Positions 1 through 8,502 of a stretch of DNA of 11,699 bases are shown one piece after another. Origin of the DNA: Thermomucor indicae-seudaticae (lineage: Eukaryota; Mucoromycota; Mucoromycetes; Mucorales; Lichtheimiaceae); assembly GCA_000787465.1 (NCBI GenBank), contig JSYX01000827.1:1-11699 (forward strand), read 5' to 3'. Numbering within the stretch: position 1 is the first letter of the stretch; every line of letters begins with the position of its first letter. Made by a program: the position numbers and the translations under genes. The notes under the pieces are model-generated. The model saw only the letters and a list, made by a program, of their open reading frames with translations, did no database searches and had not been told where the DNA came from.

Positions 1-1
1 T

Positions 2-2910
2 ACTACTCCGGCCAAAATGGAACCACCTTCTTCTCCCGCTGCTACTCGGCAACCAACAGAACTGAGGTTAAAGCTGCCTTCGAAACCTGCTGATCAAGGT
101 ATAACGGAACTTGTAAAGATCCTATATTTACATGCTGAACTCACATACATTTGTTTGTGCAGTTAACAATAATCATCTGCGCACGACCAATATGTGGCCA
201 TTCCGACACTTTGGGGAACAGACAGATATCCAGGATATCTTGGGTAAGGAATGACGCATGGTCGACCAAGCTTATTGCTTGTATTCACCTCCAGTATTCG
301 CCTCAGATATCAATGATCGGATCTATCCTCGTGCACGCAGCAGGATTGGCAACCGATTCCAGGCCGACGTACCGCCTAGCACTGAAACGGAGCAGTCTGA
401 AAATGCGGCAGCAACCGAACCGTCTTCATCCCCAAGGATATCTAATAGCAAATCACGCTCCAAACGCGTTGACAAAAGAGGAAAACAAAAACAAAAGAGA
501 AAAGCGGGTACATACCAAAAACAGAAAAAGTTTGACAACAACACCGCGACACTTAATAATCGATCCGCATGTAGATGGTAGCCTGAATATCGCGCCTTTT
601 GACAGTACAAAGAAAGAAAATGAGTCTGAGAGTCATGAAAGAGTGCAAAAAGGCACAGAAGAGACTTTGACACCCTTATTTAGTCAGCCGACGCGGCTTG
701 ATGAGGGTGCAAGTAAGTGACACAAGCACAGATCGATACATCAGTAAGCTTCTGACACTTGCACAGTGACACAATATATGGACAAAGTCCGTGCATTACC
801 CAACCTACCGCTGCCGCCTCATTCAGGAGATCTTTTAGACAGAGCGCTGCTTGAGCTAGAGAAGAATGACTACGATCCTGTCATTGCGCTTGAAAAAATG
901 TCGCAGCTGACAGCAGCAGATTTCCCGGACCTCGTGGAGTGGACACCGGAAGAGGTTGCGGCTTTTGAAGAGGGCATCAAGACACACGGCCATGAGTTAC
1001 ATCAAGTCTCCAAGTTTGTTCCATCCAAAAGACACAAGGATGTTGTGCGTTTCTTCTACCAATGGAAAAAGACAGATCGATACGAGACAGTTTATTCACT
1101 GTGGACCAAGATTTACAAACCTTCAAAGAAGTTTAAAAAGTTCGATGGAAGCAGTGCTGCGGTGGCAGACGACGATGATGATCTTAAAGCTTCAGGTGAT
1201 GATAGCGACAGCGGGGAGGAGTCGGATCCGACAGTAGTACGCGTAAGCGCCCAGGTGAAGGCTAACTTTCATTGCAACAACTGCGGCACGATTGATTCTA
1301 CAACGTGGCGGCGATTACCCACCGATATCGACCGCAAACGCAAGCAGTTTCGACAGGTGCTTTGTAACACATGTGGCGAATATTGGCTCAAGTACAGTAT
1401 TATGCGTAAGCCACCATCACCATCATCTGGGGCGAACGTGGTAGCTGGAGACAAGGGCGGTTCGCCGTCATCGCGTGGTACGCTCAATGGCTCTGCACGG
1501 GGCAACAATAGACGCAAGCGACCCCTGGAAGGTGGTTCCTCGAAGTCCAACAAAAGGAGAATTAAGGATGATGTAAGTTTCACAGTTGCATGGCGTAAAG
1601 GCGACGTCATTTCGCGAGGAATGCGAGTTTCCACCTTTTATTCACCCGCCCTCTCTCTTTCTTCCAGAAACGTGCTATGACCCTTCAGTTCGAGCCCTCA
1701 CCGTGTGCCGTTTGTGACCAGATGGGTCCTCAAGAACGCCTTTATACGTGCCACGACTGTGGCATGTCTGTCCATGATGGTAAGTGCTATCCTCGTTTGT
1801 CTTTAATCGACAGGTATCTTATTGCGTTTCGCTATAGATTGTTACGGGATTTCTAGGTCTGTTAAAGAGGGATGGATATGCGATGTATGCCACAACAAGA
1901 AGAACCCGCAAGCATCCTATGTAGGTCACAACATGCTTTTTTTGCGTCTGCTGGCTATTGACGGGACGTTTGTTTTGCAGGTTTACGAGTGTGTATTATG
2001 CTACGAACCACGATCGACTCCTCGACAAGCGCTTAAAATGACGTCGTCGTACAACTGGGCCCATGTCACTTGTGCGACGTTTATACCAGAAGTCAAATTC
2101 GTCAATATCGAAACGATGAAACCCGTCGAATATATCGGAGCGATACACAAGGCCAGATGGTCAGAAACATGTGAATTATGCAACGACAAAAAGGGTGCCT
2201 GCGTCGTTTGTGGCGAATGCAAAAAGATAGTGCATGTGCAGTGTGCACGCAAAAACAAATTCCGCGTAGCTTTCGAGATTCAGCATTACAAGCCTACGAC
2301 GAAGCAGCAGCAGTCTTCTTCTTGTTCAGTGACCACTGTACCCTCTGGCATGTTCGGAACCAACTCTGCAGGCGGTCTCATGGTTCCACAAGTCTGGTGT
2401 GCCCACCATGATTTGTCAAAACTGAATATTGTCGATCTCCATACCAGAACCACAGATACCAACGAGTCATGCATCCGGGCATACTCCAAATTATACAAGG
2501 AAGTCGATTCGAGGACAACGCCTGCCATGCGAAGATACCGGGCCCATTTGGTAGCCAGCGGTTATCCATATATCACTGCCATTTACTATGGCCAAACCCT
2601 CGAATTGCAGAACGCACCTCCACCGACGAACACTCCTGTGTCCATCCCATCCCCACGCAAAGCCACTTTGTTGGCCATGAAATCTGCCGTGCCGCCACCT
2701 TCATCACCATCCGCGATCACTCCTCCCGCCAATAATAATAATACCTCGACCCCAACTGCCGGTAGAAGCATTCCGATACCCACTTGCAGCGAGTGCCCTG
2801 TCACCTGCTCCCCTTATTGGTGGCCGGCAGATCCACAAGACCCGTCGAATGAAAAGAAAATATGCCAACGTTGCTATTGGCAGCGAAAGAATGCGAAAAA
2901 TATTGTTTAA
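2..2910 (+). CDS. SNT2: Snt2-like chromatin reader (ELM2-SANT-GATA-PHD-ePHD), possibly 5'-partial
   Basis: Eight exons join in one frame: 2-98, 163-243, 295-507, 575-712, 767-1572, 1668-1779, 1838-1920 and 1981-2910. Counted from the ATG at 17 (context CCAAAATGG) the product is 814 aa. The frame is also open upstream of that ATG, so an N-terminal exon, for example with the BAH domain usual in Snt2, may lie outside the window. Domains seen: ELM2 start near residues 63-82 (RIGNRFQADVPP) with its second half near 155-185 after a charged insert; SANT at 230-273 (W230 ... W271); GATA-like finger C341-x2-C344 ... C371-x2-C374 containing CNTCGEYW; PHD C453/C456/C468/C471/H476/C479/C492/C495; extended PHD from C509-x2-C512 through H533/C536 to H590/C593; C-terminal Cys4 finger C774/C777/C800/C803. 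In yeasts Snt2 proteins act in the nucleus with JmjC demethylase-family subunits and the Rpd3 deacetylase (S. cerevisiae Snt2C) or in the Lid2 complex (S. pombe). Family is near certain; orthology to Snt2 is likely, and an MTA-like ELM2-SANT-GATA protein is the alternative, disfavoured by the PHD-ePHD pair. Confidence 0.9.
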
Positions 2911-2937
2911 AAAAGATGTTCATCCAAGAAAGCAAAT

Positions 2938-2943
2938 AATAAA
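2938..2943 (+). terminator. Poly(A) signal AATAAA of the Snt2-like gene
   Basis: AATAAA lies 28 nt after the TAA at 2908-2910, at the usual distance for a 3' end signal. It is followed by T-rich sequence around 2980-3005. Confidence 0.6.
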
Positions 2944-3091
2944 CTGAAGTACAACTTAGGTATCACTCAGCAAGGACTTCTCTTTTTTACCCTGTTCCTC
3001 TTTTTGCAGGTGAAGGTTTATTGAGCATACTGCAGTCAGTTCGCACGAAGATTTGTTACTGTGTAGAGTGGGCGGTGTGGTGGGTCAAAAG

Positions 3092-3141
3092 GGTGAAAGT
3101 TGGTGAGTTCATGCATGAACCGGACAACAGTCACTTTCACC
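3092..3141. promoter_or_regulatory. Nested palindrome upstream of the second gene
   Basis: GGTGAAAGT (3092-3100) is the exact inverse of ACTTTCACC (3133-3141). Between the arms lies a perfect 14-bp palindrome, GTTCATGCATGAAC (3107-3120). The structure sits 84-133 bp before the ATG at 3225, where fungal promoter elements are expected. It could be a binding site for a dimeric regulator or a cruciform; function is inference. Confidence 0.4.
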
Positions 3142-3224
3142 ATAAGTCAGCATAAACCGGCATTTAATTGAGGTGTCTCCCTGTTCACGACGCGTCATCG
3201 TTAAGTTCTAACGTGCCTCTTTTT

Positions 3225-4029
3225 ATGGAAACCATTGCCGAGGCTGGACATGCAGTGGAGGAAGAGGTACCTGCCGGGATGGTCGCCGCTCGTGTGCGCC
3301 TTCCGCAGAGGGACATCTCCATCTGTAAGCCATCAGTTAAATGTCCGGTTGTGTAATTCTGGATGTAATAACATATCTTTAACAGGCAATGAGCTCAGAA
3401 CTCTACTGAGACGTCCTGTGACTGAGCTTGGAGCTATTGCACAAGCTCGGCTACAGGATGTATGCCGTGCGACGCAGTCGGTCCACGTCGAATGGTTTAC
3501 AAAGCTGTACAACGAGGACACGGTCATTCAGCGGTCATCGGCAGAAATAACGGCGTGTATCAGGAACGAAGCCGGGGCTCTGGATGCCGGGGAGCGTAAG
3601 GTGGAAGTGGAAATGTGCGAAAAGAGCTTCCACACTGTCAACATTTTTCGCTTGAAAGAAGTACTGGCAAGGAAGGAGAGATTAAGCAACCAAGAATTGG
3701 CCGATCGCCTGTTTTCTCTTTCGGGTAATGTAGTTTACTTTCCTGCGAGATCCTCCTCATTCGCTGACGATCGTGGCTGTAGTTCCTGGTGCTGATGCAC
3801 GGTTGAACAAACTGAAGAAGATCCTATTTCTTGGGAAACGTTTACATGATATGGCTTACGCTTTTGTGTCGGACACAATCCTTCTCTTTCCCGAGGTTGC
3901 GAACCCGAACATAATCCAGAAAGTAAGGTACGATATTTCGATACAGATATGATATTAGAAACTGACGCGGAATTATGTATGAAGACGGATGGAGAGGTTT
4001 GGACAACACCTTCTAGTCGGAAGATATGA
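3225..4029 (+). CDS. Spliced gene for an unrecognised ~207-aa protein
   Basis: Exons 3225-3324, 3386-3724, 3783-3922 and 3985-4029 join in frame (624 nt, 207 aa). The introns are 61, 58 and 62 nt, with donors GTAAGC, GTAATG and GTAAGG; the second and third have CTGAC branch sites. If the last intron is not removed, translation stops at TGA 3950-3952 and gives 202 aa with a different tail. The N-terminus is acidic (METIAEAGHAVEEE), followed by alternating charged and hydrophobic segments suggesting a mainly helical soluble protein. A stretch of about 25 residues in exon 3 (KKILFLGKRLHDMAYAFVSD onward) is the most hydrophobic. I see no signal peptide, catalytic motif or metal site and do not recognise the family. 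The start at 3225 is the first ATG in the frame that splices correctly. The gene runs in the same direction as the Snt2-like gene, about 280 bp after its AATAAA. Confidence 0.6.
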
Positions 4030-4148
4030 TTGTGCTGTTCCAAGATCTCGAGGCCGAGATTTACCACGGTTAGCAAACATGCCTACGGCAAAATCTCTCA
4101 TTTGTTTCTTTTTTCTCTTTGGCTTTCTTTTCGTTTTCCAATAATCAA

Positions 4149-4154
4149 AATAAA
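4149..4154 (+). terminator. Possible poly(A) signal of the second gene
   Basis: AATAAA 120 nt after the stop at 4027-4029, preceded by a T-rich tract (4099-4140). The spacing is plausible for a fungal 3' UTR. Confidence 0.4.
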
Positions 4155-4159
4155 GGCAG

Positions 4160-4690
4160 GGTTCGTTGGCTGGTGGGTCGTTCTATACTCCGAGGCGATA
4201 AGAGCGGTGGTGGTTATATATGTTCTATCGCTGGAAACTCCACAGTGCTCAATAAAACAGGCAGGAATTATATGGGCGACCGAACTGATTACGGGACGAG
4301 CAACTGCTCTCTGCGTGCTTATAGCAAAAGAAAATGCGTCAGATCCACACAGTATAGTGAGGAAAACATCTTATTTTTTCGAAGCAAATATCAGAGATAT
4401 GCACAAATATATGTGCACTGTAAGCCACCAAACAATATTCAGGCTGCCACGTACGGACAGTCTGAGGCCTCGGTCAGGAGCTTCAAGCCCTAAGAGACCC
4501 TCCATCAAGTAACCCATAACTGGATCAGTGAAAGACGCGCAAGAGCTATTCGCATTAGCTCTCCGTATGTTCTGAGTAGCGTAAAACTTCACCGAGCACA
4601 CAGTAATATATTACTAGGTTACGAATGCTTTTGCCTGCCAGCAGACATTACCTTTATTCGAAGTCAATGGTATGCAAAGCTAACAAGGGG
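4160..4690. other. Intergenic stretch with overlapping open frames and a hairpin
   Basis: Two plus-strand frames stay open together here (to 4493 and to 4512), but neither shows a recognisable domain, and at most one could be coding. A 7-bp perfect inverted repeat, AGAGCTA/TAGCTCT with a 7-nt loop, lies at 4542-4562. No gene is called. Confidence 0.3.
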
Positions 4691-4693
4691 TTG

Positions 4694-5137
4694 AGGAGGT
4701 ATAAACTTTCGAACTGATACGATCAATTCACGGAAATGTAAGGGTTTTGATCCATATTTGCCTAATGTAAGCAGAAGGTCATTTATCGTACAGCGTTATA
4801 TATGCACACGATATCCAATACGCATTAGCATTCACGATTTCAAGCATTTTTTTTACACTCGCCGACCATGGCATAAACTGTTACTAATTCTTTAATGAGT
4901 ACTAGAGACTACCTTCGCTTTCTCGTTCAATCTCTCTCTAGTTCAATGCGTTACTATGACGGGCATATGAACGTCCGTCAATATCGTACTGGACCCCTTT
5001 TACTCAAAGGATTCGACAGCAAGCTTGCCATTCGACAGTACCTTGACCGTGCGTCCAACCCGTCTAGTAAACGTACGGGCAAGTTTGTGATACACAACAT
5101 TGTCATCTTCCCAGGAGATACTGAGTGTATAATCTAG
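4694..5137 (+). pseudogene. Possible decayed coding sequence, family unknown
   Basis: A frame without ATG is open from about 4694 to 4891. A second frame (ATG 4895, stop 5135-5137, 80 aa) follows directly after it in a different phase. Both translations look more protein-like than random, with basic/aromatic blocks such as FDPYLPN, and TGKFVIHNIVIF near the end. A TACTAAT word at 4881-4887 could be a branch site, so a short intron joining two exons is the alternative to a frameshift. I recognise no family, and the evidence is weak. Confidence 0.2.
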
Positions 5138-5197
5138 GTTGTGTCGCCGGAGAGAACTGAATAGGATATATTTAAGGAGTATTCGCTCGAAAGGCCG

Positions 5198-5230
5198 CAA
5201 TTTATGGTGCAAGTCACGTTAAATCGACAC
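5198..5230 (-). repeat. Inverted-repeat arm, partner at 6057-6089
   Basis: CAAGTCACGTTAAATCGACAC (5210-5230) matches the reverse complement of 6057-6077 at 19 of 21 positions. Similarity continues outward (GCAAT...TGCAAG) to about 33 bp. It looks like a transposon end pointing left. Confidence 0.5.
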
Positions 5231-6040
5231 GGTCAGTGGCCAACTTTGAAGCGTTATAGCACACACACAACCACCCTACGATAAAAAGTAAACCGATAAA
5301 TGTGGTCATTTTGAGTCAAATAAAAAGATTATCGGTTCAGATTTTCTATTAGAATAAGAAAATCCAGAGTTGTAAGTCATCAAAGTCGGAGCATTTTTAT
5401 AAGTGGCTCTCCAGAATGTCCGTTCCCTCAACCCTCCCCCCATCGGCTATTAGCCAATCAGATTGCGGTATCGTCCCGGGTAATATATTTGCCGTGATTG
5501 GGCATTTCAGCCTACGCAGAGCCGCCAAGTGAGAAAGTGGTTTTGACGCGACAAAATCCGGATCCTGCCCACCAAAAAGCGAAGTCAGTAGGCTTAGCCT
5601 GTATAGAAAGTCACTACAAACCAGGAAGGAATACATTTCTTTTGTGCTATCATGCAAAAAAAGCGTTCATCCGATACTGCTACAAGTGTTGAAACGGGTC
5701 GTTTCAGCTCTTTTTGCAATGTTTGTCCGTTCTAGAAAGCAAAGTGCAACCGTTCGATAAAGAAGAAAACAGCCCATAACTTAAGCAATTTTCTTCAGTC
5801 TTCTAACAGGAACAATGCCAAGATGAACAAGAGAAGCCGTCTTTTAAAAAGCTTGCAATCCCGGGAATCCCACGACCGGTCGATTCGCAAGAGGTTTAAA
5901 CCAGGACCTGAATGGACGCAACAGAGAAGTACAAGTCTCACAGGGCAGTAAGAGTAGACATGCAAACCTTCACCAGCTTGACCTTTATATGTGACCATAA
6001 TTAAAGCACCGATTAAGTCGCCGATTTAAAAGGAAAATTT
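5231..6040. other. Region with no detectable gene
   Basis: Short open frames on both strands show no domain, no convincing intron signals and no conserved motif. The only local structure noted is the small perfect inverted repeat GAAACG-GGT-CGTTTC at 5691-5705. Confidence 0.4.
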
Positions 6041-6054
6041 GTCCTTTTTTTACC

Positions 6055-6245
6055 CAGTGTCGATTTAAGCTGACTTGCAACGATATTGCAAACCGTTGCA
6101 GGGCTTCGTCGTATGTCGTAGCATACTGTCATATTCCGTTGCATCCAGTCAGCGGATCTTGTTGCATTCCCCGGGAAGTCCCAGCAAAGTTCCGGCAGTG
6201 GGGAACTCACGTTCCCTTGCATTTTCCGCGAGTCTTCGAGGAATG
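6055..6245 (+). repeat. Transposon-end-like region with TTGCA(A) repeats
   Basis: Starts with CAGTGTCGATTTAAGC at 6055, after a T7 tract. It then carries repeated TTGCAACG, TTGCAAACC, GTTGCAGG, GTTGCATCC, GTTGCATTCC and TTGCATTTT words and a CCCCGGGAAGTCCC block. The same words (TTGCAAC, CCGGGAAGTTGCAA) occur near the right end of the putative element at 8672-9943. I read this as a decayed terminal region of a related DNA transposon. No transposase frame is visible. Confidence 0.4.
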
Positions 6246-6360
6246 AGACTGATGCATGCGCAGCCAGCAGCACCTCTAAGACGCGCGTGAGACACCATGA
6301 GTTACCCATCTGGTCAAAAAAATAAACTAGATCGAGGTTTAGAAAATAGATCGCGGAACG

Positions 6361-6420
6361 GTACGTCACTACAAGCAGGAACGCGACGGGAACGTGACGT
6401 TTCTGCTTGCTGATACGTCA
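6361..6420. repeat. Imperfect palindrome of about 60 bp
   Basis: The arm at 6361-6383 (ACGTCACTACAAGCAGGAACG core) is about 80% identical to the reverse complement of the arm at 6397-6420. The loop is about 13 nt and contains GACGGGAACGTG. It could be a folded-back element end or a remnant of head-to-head insertions. Confidence 0.4.
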
Positions 6421-6662
6421 GTTTTTTTTGCAGTGTCCACCACCCGTCGTATTTTGTTGCACGAGACACGTTTGTGACGGAAGTGCGACAGGCGGATGCA
6501 GCGAATTACGACGAAATGCAAATATCCGGTTTTTTTTACCACAGCGGGCTTGCGCACCGCAGATAGACGATTTTGTACTGCCAGTAGCGGTCCATGTTGT
6601 TGTGGTGATATGTCTCCTGGGTTGAACCAAATCAACGCAGAGATCTACATGGCGGTATCTAG

Positions 6663-7049
6663 TTGGATGTCATGGACGATTTAGTTCTGACCGGGAAAAA
6701 TAATATACAAACACAGACATGCCCTTGTTCAATGTTAAAAACATTAATCCCAGACTATTATCACAAATAGATCGACAATAAAACTAACATACTGTGCAAC
6801 TCTCCCATTTTCTAGGTACCCCTCTCGGATAGAGGCTTTTGGCAAGCTTCTGGAAGACTCATCTTTATGTCCTCCTAATATAGTGAGTATAGAGAAGGTT
6901 GAATGGACCCCACACCCCGTTACTGCGGCTTTGGTTACCTTTCCACGTGGAAGTTTTATGGAAACGCGTAACACCTGCTGTAGCATTCTTGTTCTAAATA
7001 TATCGACTCTTTTCCCGAAAACTCTATGGGGAGCGACGGTGCGATAGGT
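6663..7049 (+). pseudogene. Decayed coding fragment, family unknown
   Basis: A frame from 6663 (ATG 6672) is open to TAG 6768-6770. The +1 frame is open from 6766 to TAG 7047-7049 (94 codons) with no usable ATG at its start. The translation of the second part is strongly protein-like, with motifs such as RIEAFGKLLEDSS, IEKVEWTPHPVTAALVTFPR and LFPKTLWGATVR. One frameshift would join the two parts. Alternatively 6784-6814 is an intron 3' end (CTAAC ... CCCATTTTCTAG), making the rest an exon of a gene whose other exons are not visible. A third frame stays open after 7040 to about 7112. I recognise no family; a retroelement ORF remnant is possible. Confidence 0.3.
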
Positions 7050-7187
7050 TAAACGCCATAGGACAGGGGAATATTGATTTTAGTTTAGAATTCCAATTTT
7101 TTGTTTGTACCGTGTCTTAAACATTCATTGAGACCTGGATGTCTGGGAGTGGACAATGAAACTGCCCGCGGAAGATTAAACGCAGCC

Positions 7188-7196
7188 TATATAAAT
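7188..7196 (+). promoter_or_regulatory. TATA box of copy A
   Basis: TATATAAAT lies 50 bp upstream of the ATG at 7246, with a pyrimidine-rich start-site-like stretch at 7222-7240. This fits a core promoter for copy A. Nothing comparable precedes the truncated copies B and C. Confidence 0.45.
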
Positions 7197-7245
7197 GCAC
7201 GCATTTCACTGAGAATCTCGCTACTTCTTTCTCATATCGCTCCAT

Positions 7246-7752
7246 ATGCTCGATCTCAGTCTATTCTACATTCCTGTTGGCGAATCGTGGGCCGACATGT
7301 TGGCGGAAGAAGATGACCTTGAGGATCTTATCCGACAAGAACGTGCGGCGCTGGCGGCAGCCCGCGAACGAGAAGCTAAAAAAGAGAAAGCAGAGTTAGC
7401 AGCAAAGCAGCAACAAGAAAAAGAGGAGGACGAGAACGGACGCAAAGCGACCCGGTTAAAGAGTAGCAGTAATGCCATCGACATCGATGCATTGGATAGC
7501 TGGAGGCGCCTTGAACAGTTGCCTGTATAGTCTTCCTCGTCCTCTCCCAAGGCGGCCGCAGCGGCAAGGAGTAACGCGTCTTATGCGGGCAGCAGCCAGC
7601 GGAAGCGACCGGTGGAAAAGAAGAGCAAGGCTAGATCAATTGCCCTGGAAAACAAAAATAGCTCCCAGTGGCAAGCTTACTCAGCCATGCTGCAGCAAGA
7701 ATATAAGGCAATGCAGGAGAGAGCCCGTTTACAATATCTCCGACGTAGTTAA
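7246..7752 (+). pseudogene. Copy A of an unknown nuclear-type protein family, interrupted by one in-frame TAG
   Basis: From ATG 7246 the frame runs 94 codons to TAG 7528-7530, then continues in the same frame for 73 more codons to TAA 7750-7752. The downstream part aligns with copies B and C. At the stop, B and C have a Ser codon (TCG or TCT) in the LPASSSSS motif, so a C-to-A change in TCG explains the TAG. Family layout: N-terminal SWADMLAEEDDLEDL; a charged Glu/Lys/Gln/Ala helix likely to form a coiled coil; central IDIDALDSW; a Ser/Ala linker; a basic KRPVEKKSKAR block resembling a nuclear localisation signal; and a C-terminal NSSQWQAYSAMLQQEYKAMQ helix. A TATA box precedes it and AATAAA follows. 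It may be a recent pseudogene, a 94-aa truncated gene, or an intact gene with a sequencing error. Function unknown. Confidence 0.6.
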
Positions 7753-7765
7753 TATATAGGCCTTA

Positions 7766-7771
7766 AATAAA
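7766..7771 (+). terminator. Poly(A) signal of copy A
   Basis: AATAAA 14 nt after the TAA at 7750-7752. Similarity to the 3' flank of copy C continues about 35 bp past the signal (shared CTTTT and TTCACT blocks), so the duplicated unit included the 3' end. Confidence 0.55.
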
Positions 7772-7834
7772 ACTGACCTTTTCGTCAGCTATTCACTCCT
7801 TGACTCATTGGAGGAGAAGCCGAGTCTACTCATC

Positions 7835-8502
7835 ATGTCTTTATCTCCTTTAGACACGGAGAAGTTAGCCTCGACGTGTTGTTTACGCTCCGATAAGCGC
7901 GATCTTTGCCTTCTTTATAAGAACTCTGAGGTATCCTGCTAGATGCCGAAGCTCGGCCCGCCAAGGCGGTAAGTAATATGATATGTCACGTTGAGTTTCC
8001 CCGAGAGTCTCATCAACAACAATAGAGTGCCAGCTCGATTTAACGTTCGGGGATGAGAATCCAAAAAGTGAACGCTAAATCGAAATACCATTAAATCGTA
8101 TTCAAACTCGGTCACCCTGCGCACTGATCTTCCCTAGGGCAGCAGCGGAGCCTATAGTACAAGAAGCACCTACAAGAAGCAGTCAAACAAGGATCGGTGA
8201 GAGTTCTAATGAAGTTCTTAAACGTCACTCTGAGCTTATAACAGTTCGTTGCGAAGTCTGAGTGCGTTCCTCAATTTTGCATTGTGATGTTTTTGGTCTG
8301 TAACAAGGAAAAAGCTTTTATCACGGTCGGTGGAACCAGTAAGCAGGCACCGGGACACCAAACTTTCTCAGTGATAGGGCTGACAAATATGATATGTTCA
8401 ATGGAGTGTATGACAAACACCAACGCACCAGAGGATGATCTGGATTCGGAATCATCGGCCTTGCTTGGAAGAAAGTTGGAAAACTGGGAAGTAAAGAGCT
8501 GA
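7835..8502 (+). other. Possible broken or spliced gene (weak)
   Basis: Three protein-like stretches lie in order: ATG 7835 to TAG 7940-7942 (35 aa); an open stretch after a good acceptor (CTGATCTTCCCTAG, ending 8137) with AEPIVQEAPTRSSQTRIGES; and ATG 8284/8287 to TGA 8500-8502 (72 aa, acidic then ENWEVKS). Donor-like GTATCC (7931) and GTGAGA (8197) could link them. The gap contains transposon-end-like repeats. I recognise no family; chance open frames are a fair alternative. Confidence 0.15.
8036..8082. repeat. Hairpin repeat with TCGATTTAACGTTC arms
   Basis: CGATTTAACGTTC at 8036-8048 pairs with GAACGCTAAATCG at 8070-8082 (12 of 13 positions), loop 21 nt. The TCGATTTAA core also occurs at 5219-5227 (inverse), 6060-6068 and 8574-8582. 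It probably marks decayed ends of one mobile-element type. Confidence 0.45.

Noticed and set aside
151..720. Single 189-codon open frame across the ELM2 region
   Set aside because: Its first half reads the wrong phase. The ELM2 motif RIGNRFQADVPP is in another frame, and splicing at 508-574 moves correctly into this frame only from about 575 onward.
1269..1634. Minus-strand open frame of 121 codons
   Set aside because: It lies antisense to the GATA-finger exon of the Snt2-like gene and has no domain of its own; a shadow.
4030..4512. 160-codon open frame, with a 124-codon frame overlapping it at 4119-4493
   Set aside because: The two compete for the same DNA in different phases, neither has a recognisable motif, and the first begins inside the 3' end of the second gene. 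Not called as genes.
6013..6369. Minus-strand open frame of 118 codons
   Set aside because: It reads through the TTGCA repeat cluster and T-tract; repeated sequence words, not protein selection, explain it.
7266..7550. Minus-strand Ser/Ala/Arg-rich open frame opposite copy A
   Set aside because: It is the complement of the Glu/Lys/Ala-rich coiled-coil codons; composition artefact.
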